From a virus, in the IMG/VR virus record IMGVR_UViG_3300042558_000825, positions 1-64,000 of that record: 64,000 nt of DNA; one strand, given 5' to 3'. Positions 1-7,316 of the stretch are shown here, in pieces. Every line of letters begins with the position of its first letter. The first letter of the stretch is position 1. The position numbers and the translations under genes are program-made. The notes below the pieces were generated by a model, which had not been told where the DNA came from, searched no databases, and worked only from the letters and a program-made list of their open reading frames with translations.

Positions 1-89
1 AAGCACATATGAGGCTCGCCTGGTACTTCTCGGAAAATTACAGCTACTTTTCTGTCCCCGTGTTTCCCTACGTGTCTTGTAAAACTCAT
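1..89 (-). CDS. Unknown protein, 5' part only
   Basis: The reading frame starts at an ATG at 87-89 and runs off the left edge without a stop, giving about 29 residues beginning MSFTRHVGKHGDRKVAVIF. A good ribosome binding site (AAGGAG) lies 8 bases before the ATG. The segment has no motif I recognise. It is the last gene of the minus-strand series seen at this edge, 74 bases downstream of the 83-residue gene. Too little is present to assign a function. Confidence 0.7.
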   Translation of the reverse strand, partial: MSFTRHVGKHGDRKVAVIFREVPGEPHMC

Positions 90-163
90 ATTATGTTCTC
101 CTTGTAATATGCTAAAGTTATTTAATAAGAAATTTGTTCTCTACAAAATTTCCATATGCCCAT

Positions 164-415
164 TTATGACCATTTTAACTCATAAAAAGTTGCTTCTTGC
201 GGGTCCTCAAATGCAATACAACTAGGAGAAATTAACTCAATAATACTAGTTGAAATTGTAGGATATGTAATACTAAATCTTCCAGTCAATTTATCCAATA
301 CCCATTGTTTAGATTCAGGTGTGCATGGATGTGATGTTACTATAAAATGTTTAGGAGTATATGTCAACTCTCTTTCACTAAACCACGTAATAGGATCTAA
401 CTGATATTCAATCAT
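164..415 (-). CDS. Unknown small phage protein (83 aa)
   Basis: An 83-residue reading frame whose start overlaps the end of the upstream 143-residue gene by four bases, so the two are probably translationally coupled. It has no signal peptide, membrane segment or recognised motif. Its placement in a chain of overlapping small genes supports it as a real member of an operon of small unknown proteins. Confidence 0.7.
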   Translation of the reverse strand: MIEYQLDPITWFSERELTYTPKHFIVTSHPCTPESKQWVLDKLTGRFSITYPTISTSIIELISPSCIAFEDPQEATFYELKWS

Positions 416-843
416 TTTGTTAAATTGTCCAACATCTTATATTTTTCCCAGGCTTCTACTACTGCAGGGGTTGAGTTATCGTTAGTAGGAACCACTTGCA
501 TCCACAATCCTTGACCTAATTTAGCTGGATGATTATACAGGTAACTATGTCCAGCTCTGCGACCTTCATCATCAAATACTCTAGGTTGATGTATCCTACC
601 CGAGAAATATAATCTAGTAGCTAATGCCTTTACATCAGTCAGGTCATACTCGCCTAAGGTACTCAGATTTGAACGGCGTTGATATGGATTACCTTCTGCG
701 TAGTATTGTTCTACTACTTGCATAAAGGTATCGTAATCAGGACACAATGTACGTGTTACAATGAACATAACATCATCCTCGGACACTTCGTTATGCATAA
801 TACTAACTAGACAACCACCAAGACTAGTACCAATATACATCAT
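412..843 (-). CDS. Unknown phage protein (143 aa)
   Basis: A soluble 143-residue protein starting MMYIGTSLGGCLVSI. It shows no catalytic motif that I recognise. It overlaps both neighbours by four bases (840-843 upstream, 412-415 downstream), so it is the middle of a coupled set. Function unknown. Confidence 0.75.
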   Translation of the reverse strand: MMYIGTSLGGCLVSIMHNEVSEDDVMFIVTRTLCPDYDTFMQVVEQYYAEGNPYQRRSNLSTLGEYDLTDVKALATRLYFSGRIHQPRVFDDEGRRAGHSYLYNHPAKLGQGLWMQVVPTNDNSTPAVVEAWEKYKMLDNLTK

Positions 844-1214
844 ACAATCATCTTCCTATCTTGCTTAACGTAATCACTATATACTTTTTTACCATTAGTT
901 CTAATCCATTTTACGATAGGCTGTGGATTATCATTAAATGCTTCCTTAAGTTCATCATACTCAACAGTACTATTGAATTCATAAATCTCATATGCACGTT
1001 GACTATTTGCACTCGCACGAAGGATCATCATTTGTAATGGTATACCCGATGGTTGGTTGGGTATACGTTCTTCTTTAAGAATAGCAATAATTTTCTGTTG
1101 TTCCCATTCATTGTATTTTTTCATGTGCAAGTCAACATCATGTAGACTTTCAAGACCTTGCATATCCCACATTGCTAGATAGTGCTTAGTTTTGTTCTTT
1201 TTTGAGTAGGACAT
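840..1214 (-). CDS. Unknown phage protein (124 aa)
   Basis: A 124-residue charged, soluble protein beginning MSYSKKNKTKHYLAMWDM. It overlaps the upstream 85-residue gene by 29 bases and the downstream gene by four, typical of dense phage operons. The mixture of Lys/Glu-rich helices gives no clear fold assignment. Function unknown. Confidence 0.72.
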   Translation of the reverse strand: MSYSKKNKTKHYLAMWDMQGLESLHDVDLHMKKYNEWEQQKIIAILKEERIPNQPSGIPLQMMILRASANSQRAYEIYEFNSTVEYDELKEAFNDNPQPIVKWIRTNGKKVYSDYVKQDRKMIV

Positions 1215-1443
1215 ATACCATCTCTGCTTTGTTAATTGCGTTTGCTAATGCAGGTTCTGTTTCTGCTAGTTTAAGAATTTCTTTCCACTCATGCCATTTA
1301 GCAATACTTTTTCTTTCGGGATCTTCTCTAATTAAGGTGCGGTCAAGAGACCCACTTTTACGTGAATAGATCGTTTTGCCACCATCAGGGCTTTCGTAAA
1401 TTAAATCAGGGCTTTCGTAAATTAATATTGAATCATTAGTCAT
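1186..1443 (-). CDS. Unknown protein with a tandem heptapeptide (85 aa)
   Basis: An 85-residue protein. Near its N-terminus the heptapeptide LIYESPD occurs twice in tandem (residues about 7-13 and 14-20), encoded by an almost exact 21-base direct repeat at about 1384-1425. The rest is charged and helical. Its ATG overlaps the stop of the 38-residue membrane gene (TAATG). The tandem copy suggests slipped-strand expansion. Function unknown. Confidence 0.68.
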   Translation of the reverse strand: MTNDSILIYESPDLIYESPDGGKTIYSRKSGSLDRTLIREDPERKSIAKWHEWKEILKLAETEPALANAINKAEMVYVLLKKEQN

Positions 1444-1552
1444 CGTGTTTTGATAAGGTATCTAATGCATAGGATAGTAGTCTAATAAAAATATACAAGA
1501 CTACTCCTAGTACCAATACTATAAAGCCATAGCCAAGTATATCTAATATCAT
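1436..1552 (-). CDS. Small single-span membrane protein (38 aa)
   Basis: A 38-residue frame from the ATG at 1550-1552. Its start overlaps the stop of the VWA gene (ATGA) and its stop TAA overlaps the region of the next gene's ATG. A hydrophobic run of about 20 residues (positions 5-26, rich in I, L, V, G) forms one membrane span, followed by a short polar tail ending KHDD. The double overlap argues strongly that it is translated. The role is unknown; it could anchor or regulate the neighbouring VWA protein. Confidence 0.65.
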   Translation of the reverse strand: MILDILGYGFIVLVLGVVLYIFIRLLSYALDTLSKHDD

Positions 1553-2835
1553 GTTGATGACGACTCATCATAAATTGCATACGTACCGAATGGGGGATTG
1601 GGATTCTTGTCACCATGAATGATCCATGTCGTATCACAATAATCAGCATCACCCCAACTACCAAAAGGATAGCCATCAGTGAAACAAATCAATCGTTTAG
1701 GTACATTGCCAATGTCTTTCAAGTATTTAAAGATACAATCAAAGTCAGTGCCGCCGCCGCCCATTGGCTCATATTCTTCAATGAGGTCCATGTTCTCACT
1801 ACTGAAGTCTTTCGGGTTATATGTCTCAGTATCAAAACAGAATACATGGACCTTGTAACCATCAAACGCATCCATCATGCCACCCACTTCACCTAAGAAT
1901 TGCTGTGCTTGTTTGTTACTGATACTACCTGACATGTCAATAGCAACAACAACATCAATTTCTTCACCGGGATTCATGCCGGGCATAATAGCATCCATAT
2001 GCCAACCTCTACGTGAGGGACGCATCCATGAATAATCTGTACGAATAGCACTTGTCAAATTCGTTTGAATCAGTTCACGCCAGGGCATAACTGGGTTAGT
2101 TGCTTGCTTAATCAAACGTTCAACACCTAAAGGCAATGAACCTGCTTCAGCACTGCTTGCGGCATTGATAATAGCTTGCTTAACTTCCTGACGTACACGT
2201 TCACGTTCTTCAGGACTCATTGTTGGGCGTTTGCTTTTGCCTTCACTATCTCCGTTACCTTCACCATCATTCTCACCTTCACCATCCATGTGATCGTCAA
2301 TCATCTGGTCAAGTAAATCATCAATGGAGATTTTCTGAACATTCTTCATCAAATCATCATAGATTTCTTCTGCGGCTTTACCATCATACTTCTGCTCATA
2401 CAAGCAAGGTACTGTTTTAATAAACTCACCCACTTTATGACGTTTCAAATCAGCATTAACAGCATAGTCATCAGCAATATTCCAGATCTCAGGATCACGA
2501 TTACCTCTACGACCCATGTGGTCATAGACAACGTGTAACACTTCATGCCCAACTAAGAATTCAACTTCTTTAGGCTTCAACATCATAATGAAACGACTAT
2601 TGTAATAGAATTTCAAGCCATCAGTTGCCGCTGTACTACACCATAGATCAGCATTAATCAATTGCATACGAGTAGCAAGATTGCCGAAAAAGCTATGACG
2701 TAACAATAGACCAATACGTGCGGTAACTAATTTTTCACGTGCTTGATAGTCAATCTTACTATCTGTAGGTCCTACAAGATTCTCAAATTTCTTACTGCGA
2801 CTACGTTTCTTACTGGGATTAATTACTTCACTCAT
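1549..2835 (-). CDS. VWA-containing protein with metallopeptidase-like N-domain (MoxR partner)
   Basis: A 428-residue cytosolic protein. Residues about 25-175 match the putative metallopeptidase domain found with VWA-like proteins (DUF2201-type), with a zinc-binding HEVLH motif at 97-101. An acidic Gly/Asp/Glu linker spans about 180-200. Residues about 292-410 form a von Willebrand A-like domain with a MIDAS set: DMSGS at 300-304, Thr363 in a GGGGTD turn and Asp387 in TDGYP. Such proteins normally work with a MoxR AAA+ ATPase to remodel or activate a target protein, and that ATPase is encoded 0.6 kb upstream. A sigma70-type promoter precedes it, with AAGGAC as ribosome binding site. Whether the HExxH is active cannot be told. 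Confidence 0.88.
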   Translation of the reverse strand: MSEVINPSKKRSRSKKFENLVGPTDSKIDYQAREKLVTARIGLLLRHSFFGNLATRMQLINADLWCSTAATDGLKFYYNSRFIMMLKPKEVEFLVGHEVLHVVYDHMGRRGNRDPEIWNIADDYAVNADLKRHKVGEFIKTVPCLYEQKYDGKAAEEIYDDLMKNVQKISIDDLLDQMIDDHMDGEGENDGEGNGDSEGKSKRPTMSPEERERVRQEVKQAIINAASSAEAGSLPLGVERLIKQATNPVMPWRELIQTNLTSAIRTDYSWMRPSRRGWHMDAIMPGMNPGEEIDVVVAIDMSGSISNKQAQQFLGEVGGMMDAFDGYKVHVFCFDTETYNPKDFSSENMDLIEEYEPMGGGGTDFDCIFKYLKDIGNVPKRLICFTDGYPFGSWGDADYCDTTWIIHGDKNPNPPFGTYAIYDESSST

Positions 2836-2861
2836 ATTGGTCCTTTGTTGTTTATGTCTCT

Positions 2862-2890
2862 ATTGTAACAGAGATTGTATTAATTGTCAA
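2862..2890 (-). promoter_or_regulatory. Sigma70-type promoter for the VWA gene
   Basis: On the minus strand TTGACA (2885-2890) and TACAAT (2862-2867) are separated by exactly 17 bases. The -10 box lies about 27 bases before the VWA start codon, leaving a short leader with a ribosome binding site. The -35 box overlaps the end of the 117-residue gene. Confidence 0.8.
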
Positions 2891-3233
2891 CTGCAATGAA
2901 TTCACAAGCATCACTGGGGAATGAAGCGTTATTCAGTTCTTTTTCAGTACTATACAATTCATAGTATTTTGTACCGAGATGAATCAATACAATTTTTTCT
3001 TGTTGTTTCTTAGTAAAAGAAGTTTTATAACCACAAGAGCCTGCTAGTCTATCCATACCGATACCACGAATATTAGCAGGAGGGTCAAGCTTAATACCTT
3101 CAGGTGAGCCACCATAAATACCATCAACTACATTACCGTATTCAGGGCTACGAATGACGTTACCTTCTTTAAGAAGATTCTCAACCATTTTAAGAATAGC
3201 TTTACCACGATATGTTCTAAATTGTAATAACAT
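2880..3233 (-). CDS. Unknown phage protein (117 aa)
   Basis: A 117-residue soluble protein between the VWA and MoxR genes with its own sigma70-type promoter and an AGGAAC-type ribosome binding site just before the ATG. It has several Gly-rich turns and two Cys (in SCGY and DACEF) but no recognised catalytic motif. Its position suggests it belongs with the MoxR/VWA pair, possibly as a substrate or adaptor; this is inference only. Confidence 0.75.
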   Translation of the reverse strand: MLLQFRTYRGKAILKMVENLLKEGNVIRSPEYGNVVDGIYGGSPEGIKLDPPANIRGIGMDRLAGSCGYKTSFTKKQQEKIVLIHLGTKYYELYSTEKELNNASFPSDACEFIAVDN

Positions 3234-3261
3234 TTTGTTCCTCTGTATAAGTTAAAGATGT

Positions 3262-3290
3262 ATTGTAGCAGACCATGGATTTATTGTCAA
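3262..3290 (-). promoter_or_regulatory. Sigma70-type promoter for the 117-residue gene
   Basis: TTGACA (3285-3290) and TACAAT (3262-3267) on the minus strand with a 17-base spacer, about 28 bases before the start codon. The -35 region (TTTGACAATAAATCC) is almost identical to those at 4616-4621 and 4717-4722, showing a repeated early-type promoter design. Confidence 0.82.
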
Positions 3291-3292
3291 AA

Positions 3293-3457
3293 TTACATTG
3301 ACAGTTTGCGATAACCTTTATCAAAGTAAATCCTTGCGTAAGGTTCCGCACCTTTAGTATACAGTTCCTCGGCTTCACTTTTGTTCAATCCACGATCACG
3401 GGCACTTTGACCCATTGCGTAGAAATACTTCTTTCCAGTTAAAATCTTTGTTGCCAT
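3293..3457 (-). CDS. Unknown small basic protein (54 aa)
   Basis: A 54-residue frame starting one base after the stop of the MoxR gene, with GCAGGTAA as a ribosome binding site inside the MoxR end. It is rich in Lys, Arg, Tyr and Glu (starts MATKILTGKKYFYAMGQSA) and predicted helical and soluble. The tight spacing implies cotranscription and coupled translation with moxR. Function unknown. Confidence 0.65.
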   Translation of the reverse strand: MATKILTGKKYFYAMGQSARDRGLNKSEAEELYTKGAEPYARIYFDKGYRKLSM

Positions 3458-3458
3458 A

Positions 3459-4559
3459 TTAATTACCTGCATCTACAATGTACTTGCCGTATTTCTTATG
3501 GAAGTCATCAAAGTTCTTCAATTGTGAAGGTTCAATCGGTAACTTGTATGTCTTAAGAGCAATCTTAGCACCCATAACAACTAGTTCAGTCTCAAAGTTT
3601 GCCATAATGTAACTGAAGAAATTATCAGCCATTGTGTGAAACTCTTTACTAGAAACTTTCTTTGTTTCTAGTGCATCACGCAATTCATAGCACATTGAAA
3701 TAGTCAATGAGTACATTGCAGAAATTTCTTTAACTGCGAGGTCCTTAACTTTACCTGACAAAATGTCTGAGGGTTCTGGCATACGACCTGCTACTTTACG
3801 ATGTGCCGCAAACTTAACAGCAAGACCTTCACCAACTGCACCTGAAATCAAATTGAACAATGTATCACTATCTGTGTCATCTTCATCATTCAACAAATCA
3901 CTAACAAAACACCATGAACGAGGTGTAGCAAATGCACGTGAACTAGATTTAGCATCAAAATCGTACAAATCTTGTTTAGCGAATGATAGATAACCCACAA
4001 CATCTTTGTGAATACCTTTGTTCACAGCCCAATTCTGCCATGATGTAAAATCGGCTCGCATTTCTAAGTGTAAGAAACGATTAGCTAGGGGCATCGGCAT
4101 TCTGAAAGTAACACCTTTGTCAGAGTCACGATTGCCTGCCGCAACAATCACAACGTTATCAGGAAGTACATACTTACCAACTCTACGATTTAGAATAAGT
4201 TGATAGCCAGCCGCTTGTACTGCGGGACTTGCACTATTCATTTCATCTAAGAATAGAACAACAATCGGGTACTTGCTTGCTAGTTCTTCATCAGGCAAGT
4301 CAACAGGTGCCGCCCAGTCCATTTTATTAATATCACGATTGAAATACGGAATACCACGAATGTCTGTAGGTTCCATTTGTGCCATACGCAAGTCAATCAT
4401 AAAGCCACCTAGTTCATCTGTGACTTCAGAAACAACTTCTGATTTACCGATGCCGGGAGGGCCCCACAAGAAAAGCGGGCGTTTAGCTTTGAATGCTTTA
4501 AGCATTGCTTTGCGAGTTTGTACACTAGTGATAGTGAGATTGTCTGATACTGATGCCAT
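3459..4559 (-). CDS. MoxR-family AAA+ ATPase
   Basis: A 366-residue cytosolic ATPase. It has Walker A GPPGIGKS at 33-40, Walker B VVLFLDEMN at 100-108, a sensor-1-type Asn143 in AAGNRD and an arginine-finger-like PLANRF at 157-162. The spacing matches the MoxR class, which forms rings that act with VWA-domain partners as chaperone-like remodelers. The matching metallopeptidase/VWA protein is encoded downstream on the same strand, separated by two small genes. Two tandem sigma70-type promoters precede it, and GGAGC serves as the ribosome binding site. The phage target is unknown. Confidence 0.92.
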   Translation of the reverse strand: MASVSDNLTITSVQTRKAMLKAFKAKRPLFLWGPPGIGKSEVVSEVTDELGGFMIDLRMAQMEPTDIRGIPYFNRDINKMDWAAPVDLPDEELASKYPIVVLFLDEMNSASPAVQAAGYQLILNRRVGKYVLPDNVVIVAAGNRDSDKGVTFRMPMPLANRFLHLEMRADFTSWQNWAVNKGIHKDVVGYLSFAKQDLYDFDAKSSSRAFATPRSWCFVSDLLNDEDDTDSDTLFNLISGAVGEGLAVKFAAHRKVAGRMPEPSDILSGKVKDLAVKEISAMYSLTISMCYELRDALETKKVSSKEFHTMADNFFSYIMANFETELVVMGAKIALKTYKLPIEPSQLKNFDDFHKKYGKYIVDAGN

Positions 4560-4592
4560 TAAGTGCTCCTGTTGAAAATTTAATATGTATGA

Positions 4593-4621
4593 AGTATAGT
4601 CTAAAACTGATTTATTGTCAA
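4593..4621 (-). promoter_or_regulatory. Sigma70-type promoter P1 of moxR
   Basis: TTGACA (4616-4621), 17 bases, TATACT (4593-4598) on the minus strand: a near-perfect bacterial promoter about 33 bases before the MoxR start codon. Confidence 0.85.
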
Positions 4622-4693
4622 ATTTTGTGTTGTTGTTTATTTACAACAGATTGTGGATTGATAAAGAGATAGTTTTCTAGCTTCAATATGAGT

Positions 4694-4722
4694 ATTGTAT
4701 CATTGATTGGATTTATTGTCAA
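4694..4722 (-). promoter_or_regulatory. Sigma70-type promoter P2, upstream of moxR
   Basis: TTGACA (4717-4722), 17 bases, TACAAT (4694-4699) on the minus strand. No open frame with a start lies between this site and P1, so it most likely gives a second, longer moxR transcript with a leader of about 130 bases. That leader contains a small TGTTGT/ACAACA hairpin near 4631-4648. Confidence 0.75.
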
Positions 4723-4723
4723 A

Positions 4724-4978
4724 TTATTTCATTAGATTAGCCATTAGTAGTAGCTTTTCTAAGTGATTGATTGCTGTATTGATATCGGCAACCCTATCGT
4801 TTAACATTTCGTATTTGCCCGTTCTACGTAGATTGACTTCCAGTTTACTTAGTTCACTTACCATTTTGTCAATGTTTTTGTGCATACGATGTAAGTCTGG
4901 ATTGTAGCCAATCCCATTCATTTGACTTGATAAGTTACTACTAACTTGATTCCAATCTAAAGCACGTTCTATTTTCAT
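4724..4978 (-). CDS. Unknown helical protein (84 aa)
   Basis: An 84-residue protein with heptad-like Leu/Ile spacing in its second half (about residues 35-80), likely a short coiled coil. It has its own sigma70-type promoter whose -10 box ends only six bases before the ATG, so the transcript would start at or next to the start codon and lack a ribosome binding site. Function unknown; the promoter class places it with the MoxR/VWA genes. Confidence 0.72.
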   Translation of the reverse strand: MKIERALDWNQVSSNLSSQMNGIGYNPDLHRMHKNIDKMVSELSKLEVNLRRTGKYEMLNDRVADINTAINHLEKLLLMANLMK

Positions 4979-4984
4979 ACGATG

Positions 4985-5013
4985 AGTATAACAGACTATG
5001 GAATTTATGTCAA
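4985..5013 (-). promoter_or_regulatory. Sigma70-type promoter giving a probably leaderless mRNA
   Basis: TTGACA (5008-5013), 17 bases, TATACT (4985-4990). The expected start point, about seven bases past the -10 box, coincides with the ATG at 4976-4978. Confidence 0.8.
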
Positions 5014-5014
5014 C

Positions 5015-5039
5015 AAAAAAGGCTCCTGAGAGCCTTTTT
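5015..5039 (-). terminator. Factor-independent terminator after the six-repeat fibre gene
   Basis: A hairpin with arms AAAAGGCTC/GAGCCTTTT and a four-base loop, flanked by A and T tracts on both sides so it could act in either direction. On the minus strand it follows the stop of the 307-residue gene by about 25 bases. Confidence 0.85.
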
Positions 5040-5063
5040 ATTTTAGTGTTGTTAATTTTATTG

Positions 5064-5987
5064 TTAACCGTAGGCTGCGGCTGCTAATCCGTATCTTGCA
5101 GTACCAACACCTGCAGTATCAGTAGCTACTACCCCGGTGTTTGATACTTTGTTGGTTAATGAATATGGAATATAAGGTCCCTCAACCAAACCATATCCAA
5201 ATATAGCTTTATCATTGCCATAACCTGCGGCCGCCAAAAAACTTCTAACAGTACCAACACCTGCAGTATCAGTAGCTACTACCCCGGTGTTTGATACTAG
5301 GTTAGTTATTGATGTAAAAGCAGGATCCCGTCCATATCCAAATATAGCCTTATCAGTGCCATAAGTTGCGGCTGCAAGGGCTTGTCTAGCAGTACCAACT
5401 CCGGTAGTATCTGTAGACACCACCCCGGTGTTTGATACTAGATTGGTCATTGATCCCTGTGAGTTAATCACTTGCCCATATCCAAAAATAGCTTTATCAG
5501 TTCCATATCTTGTGGCTGCTAATGCAGTTCTAGTAGTACCAACACCTGTAGTATCATTAGCAACTACTCCGATATTTGATACTAGGTTAGTTATTGCTGT
5601 CTGACTAGAGCCAGCAAGTCCATATCCAAATATAGCTTTATCGCTACCGTAACCCGCGGCCGCCAATCCATATCTAGCAGTACCGACACCTGCAGTATCA
5701 TTAGCAACTACTCCGGTATTTGATACCAAGTTAGTCAATGATTTATCTCCTCCGCTTCCAGTGCCATATCCAAATATAGCCTTATCTGTACCATAACTCG
5801 CCGCTGATAATCCCCATCTAGCAGTGCCAACACCGGTAGTATCATTAGCAACTACTCCGGTATTTGACACTAGATTAGTCATTGATACTGTCTCTCCATA
5901 TCCAAATATAGCTTTGTTTCCCGCCGGCGGAGGTGTTATTGCGAATCCGCCAGCAAATGTTACGCCCGAAAATGTCATATCTGCCAT
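5064..5987 (-). CDS. Propeller-like tail-fibre/receptor-binding protein (307 aa)
   Basis: After an N-terminal Gly/Thr motif (TFSGVTFAGGFAITPPP) the whole protein consists of six repeats of about 45 residues. Each holds KAIFGYG, TNLVSNTGVV and GVGTAR..LAAAGYG. Six near-equal beta-rich repeats suggest a six-bladed propeller. The same repeats fill the C-terminal half of the next gene. Similar repeat proteins occur as fibre-tip or accessory proteins in marine and freshwater T4-like phages (from general knowledge). A late-type promoter and AAAGGAT ribosome binding site precede it; a terminator follows. Role in host attachment is inferred. Confidence 0.78.
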   Translation of the reverse strand: MADMTFSGVTFAGGFAITPPPAGNKAIFGYGETVSMTNLVSNTGVVANDTTGVGTARWGLSAASYGTDKAIFGYGTGSGGDKSLTNLVSNTGVVANDTAGVGTARYGLAAAGYGSDKAIFGYGLAGSSQTAITNLVSNIGVVANDTTGVGTTRTALAATRYGTDKAIFGYGQVINSQGSMTNLVSNTGVVSTDTTGVGTARQALAAATYGTDKAIFGYGRDPAFTSITNLVSNTGVVATDTAGVGTVRSFLAAAGYGNDKAIFGYGLVEGPYIPYSLTNKVSNTGVVATDTAGVGTARYGLAAAAYG

Positions 5988-6006
5988 AATATATTATCCT
6001 TTATAG

Positions 6007-6014
6007 TATTTAGC
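6007..6014 (-). promoter_or_regulatory. T4-type late promoter (variant)
   Basis: GCTAAATA on the minus strand, 19 bases before the start of the 307-residue fibre gene and just after the terminator of the gene upstream. Two mismatches to TATAAATA. Confidence 0.6.
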
Positions 6015-6034
6015 AAAAAAGATTAGATAAAGAA

Positions 6035-6054
6035 AAAGGCTCCGAAGAGCCTTT
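6035..6054 (-). terminator. Terminator after the 397-residue fibre gene
   Basis: Minus-strand hairpin AAAGGCTC/GAGCCTTT with a tight TTCG loop, followed by a T tract; it lies about 17 bases past the stop codon at 6072. Confidence 0.85.
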
Positions 6055-6071
6055 AATATGTATAATACCTT

Positions 6072-7265
6072 TTATGATAGCGAATAGCCTGCTGCCGAAG
6101 GATTAAATCTAGTTTGACCGACAATTGTAGTATCAGTTGCAACAACCCCTGTGTTTGATACTAGATTAGAGTAATCATATAAGGGATCTCCGTACGCAAA
6201 TATAGCTTTATCATTACCATAACTTGCGGCTGCTAATTGTCCTCTACTAGTGCCCGCGCTAACAGTATCACTAGCAAAAACACCGGTATTTGATACTAGA
6301 TTAGTATCTCTTCCTGGGCTACCAAATATTGCTTTATCACCGCCATAACCTGCAGCCCCTAAAACATATTTAGCAGAAACTGCTTCAGTAATATCATTAG
6401 CAACCACACCTGTGTTTGATACTTTGTTGGTTATTGATACTGTAGCAGACCCGTTATAACCAAATCCAAATATAGCTTTATCTAATCCATAACCTGCGGC
6501 CGCTAATCCGTATCTAGCAGTACCGACACCTGAAGTATCACCGGAAACCACACCTGTATTACTTACTAAGTTAGTTACTGATGTTACTACAGGACCACCG
6601 TATCCAAAAATAGCTTTATCTGTACCATAGGCCGCAGCCGCTAGTAAAGTCCTACTAGTACCCACACCCGCAGTATCGTTAGCAACAACACCAGTATTTG
6701 ATACTAGATTGGTCAATGATACGTAACCAACTGAACTCTGTCCATATCCAAATATAGCTTTATCAGTACCATATCCTGCGGCTGCAAGGCCATCCCTAGC
6801 AGTACCTACACCTGTTGTATTACTTGCAATTACACCAGTATTACTTACTAGATTGGTTACTGAGAAACGACCAGAATTGTTTGCACCATAGCCAATTATA
6901 GCCTTTTTAGTTCCGATTATAGGATTATTTGTTGTAACACTATTACTTGCCGCACTTGGACTACTTGTACCTACATTATTAGTAGCAGTTACTGTAAATG
7001 TATAACTTGTACTACCAGTTAATCCAGTTACATTAATAGTACCACTACCTGCTTGATTTAATGTACCTGTGACATTACCCGGACTACTTGTTGCCGTATA
7101 GCTTGTAATTGTTGCACCTCCATTGTTAACCGGAGCAGTAAATGTTACTGTTGCAGTTGTCTCACCTGTAGCTGTTGCCGTTCCGATAGTTGGTGCACCG
7201 GGTACTGTAGGTGGTGCTGTAAGATTCATTCCACCTGATAAAGTCATTCCACCTGTAAAATTCAT
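6072..7265 (-). CDS. FN3 plus six-repeat propeller-like fibre protein (397 aa)
   Basis: Domain order: an N-terminal Gly-rich motif (MNFTGGMTLSGGM) shared with the next gene, a fibronectin-III-like domain at about 18-115 (VPGAPTIGTATATG ... SYTFTVTATN), then six repeats of about 43 residues with KAIFGYG and TNLVSNTGVV signatures. The repeats are those of the 307-residue gene downstream, so the two genes share a propeller module. Late-type promoter, AAAGGAT ribosome binding site, and a terminator at the end make it a single-gene unit. Likely a virion-surface attachment protein. Confidence 0.8.
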   Translation of the reverse strand: MNFTGGMTLSGGMNLTAPPTVPGAPTIGTATATGETTATVTFTAPVNNGGATITSYTATSSPGNVTGTLNQAGSGTINVTGLTGSTSYTFTVTATNNVGTSSPSAASNSVTTNNPIIGTKKAIIGYGANNSGRFSVTNLVSNTGVIASNTTGVGTARDGLAAAGYGTDKAIFGYGQSSVGYVSLTNLVSNTGVVANDTAGVGTSRTLLAAAAYGTDKAIFGYGGPVVTSVTNLVSNTGVVSGDTSGVGTARYGLAAAGYGLDKAIFGFGYNGSATVSITNKVSNTGVVANDITEAVSAKYVLGAAGYGGDKAIFGSPGRDTNLVSNTGVFASDTVSAGTSRGQLAAASYGNDKAIFAYGDPLYDYSNLVSNTGVVATDTTIVGQTRFNPSAAGYSLS

Positions 7266-7283
7266 AAAATATATCCTTTGTTG

Positions 7284-7291
7284 TATTTAAC
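7284..7291 (-). promoter_or_regulatory. T4-type late promoter (variant)
   Basis: GTTAAATA on the minus strand, 18 bases before the 397-residue fibre gene, with AAAGGAT between it and the ATG. Confidence 0.6.
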
Positions 7292-7316
7292 AATATAGTA
7301 ACAAAAATTTAGTATT

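Noticed and set aside
1482-1676. 64-residue minus-strand frame over the VWA gene end
   Set aside because: It runs in another frame of the VWA gene; the 38-residue frame with two overlaps explains the region.
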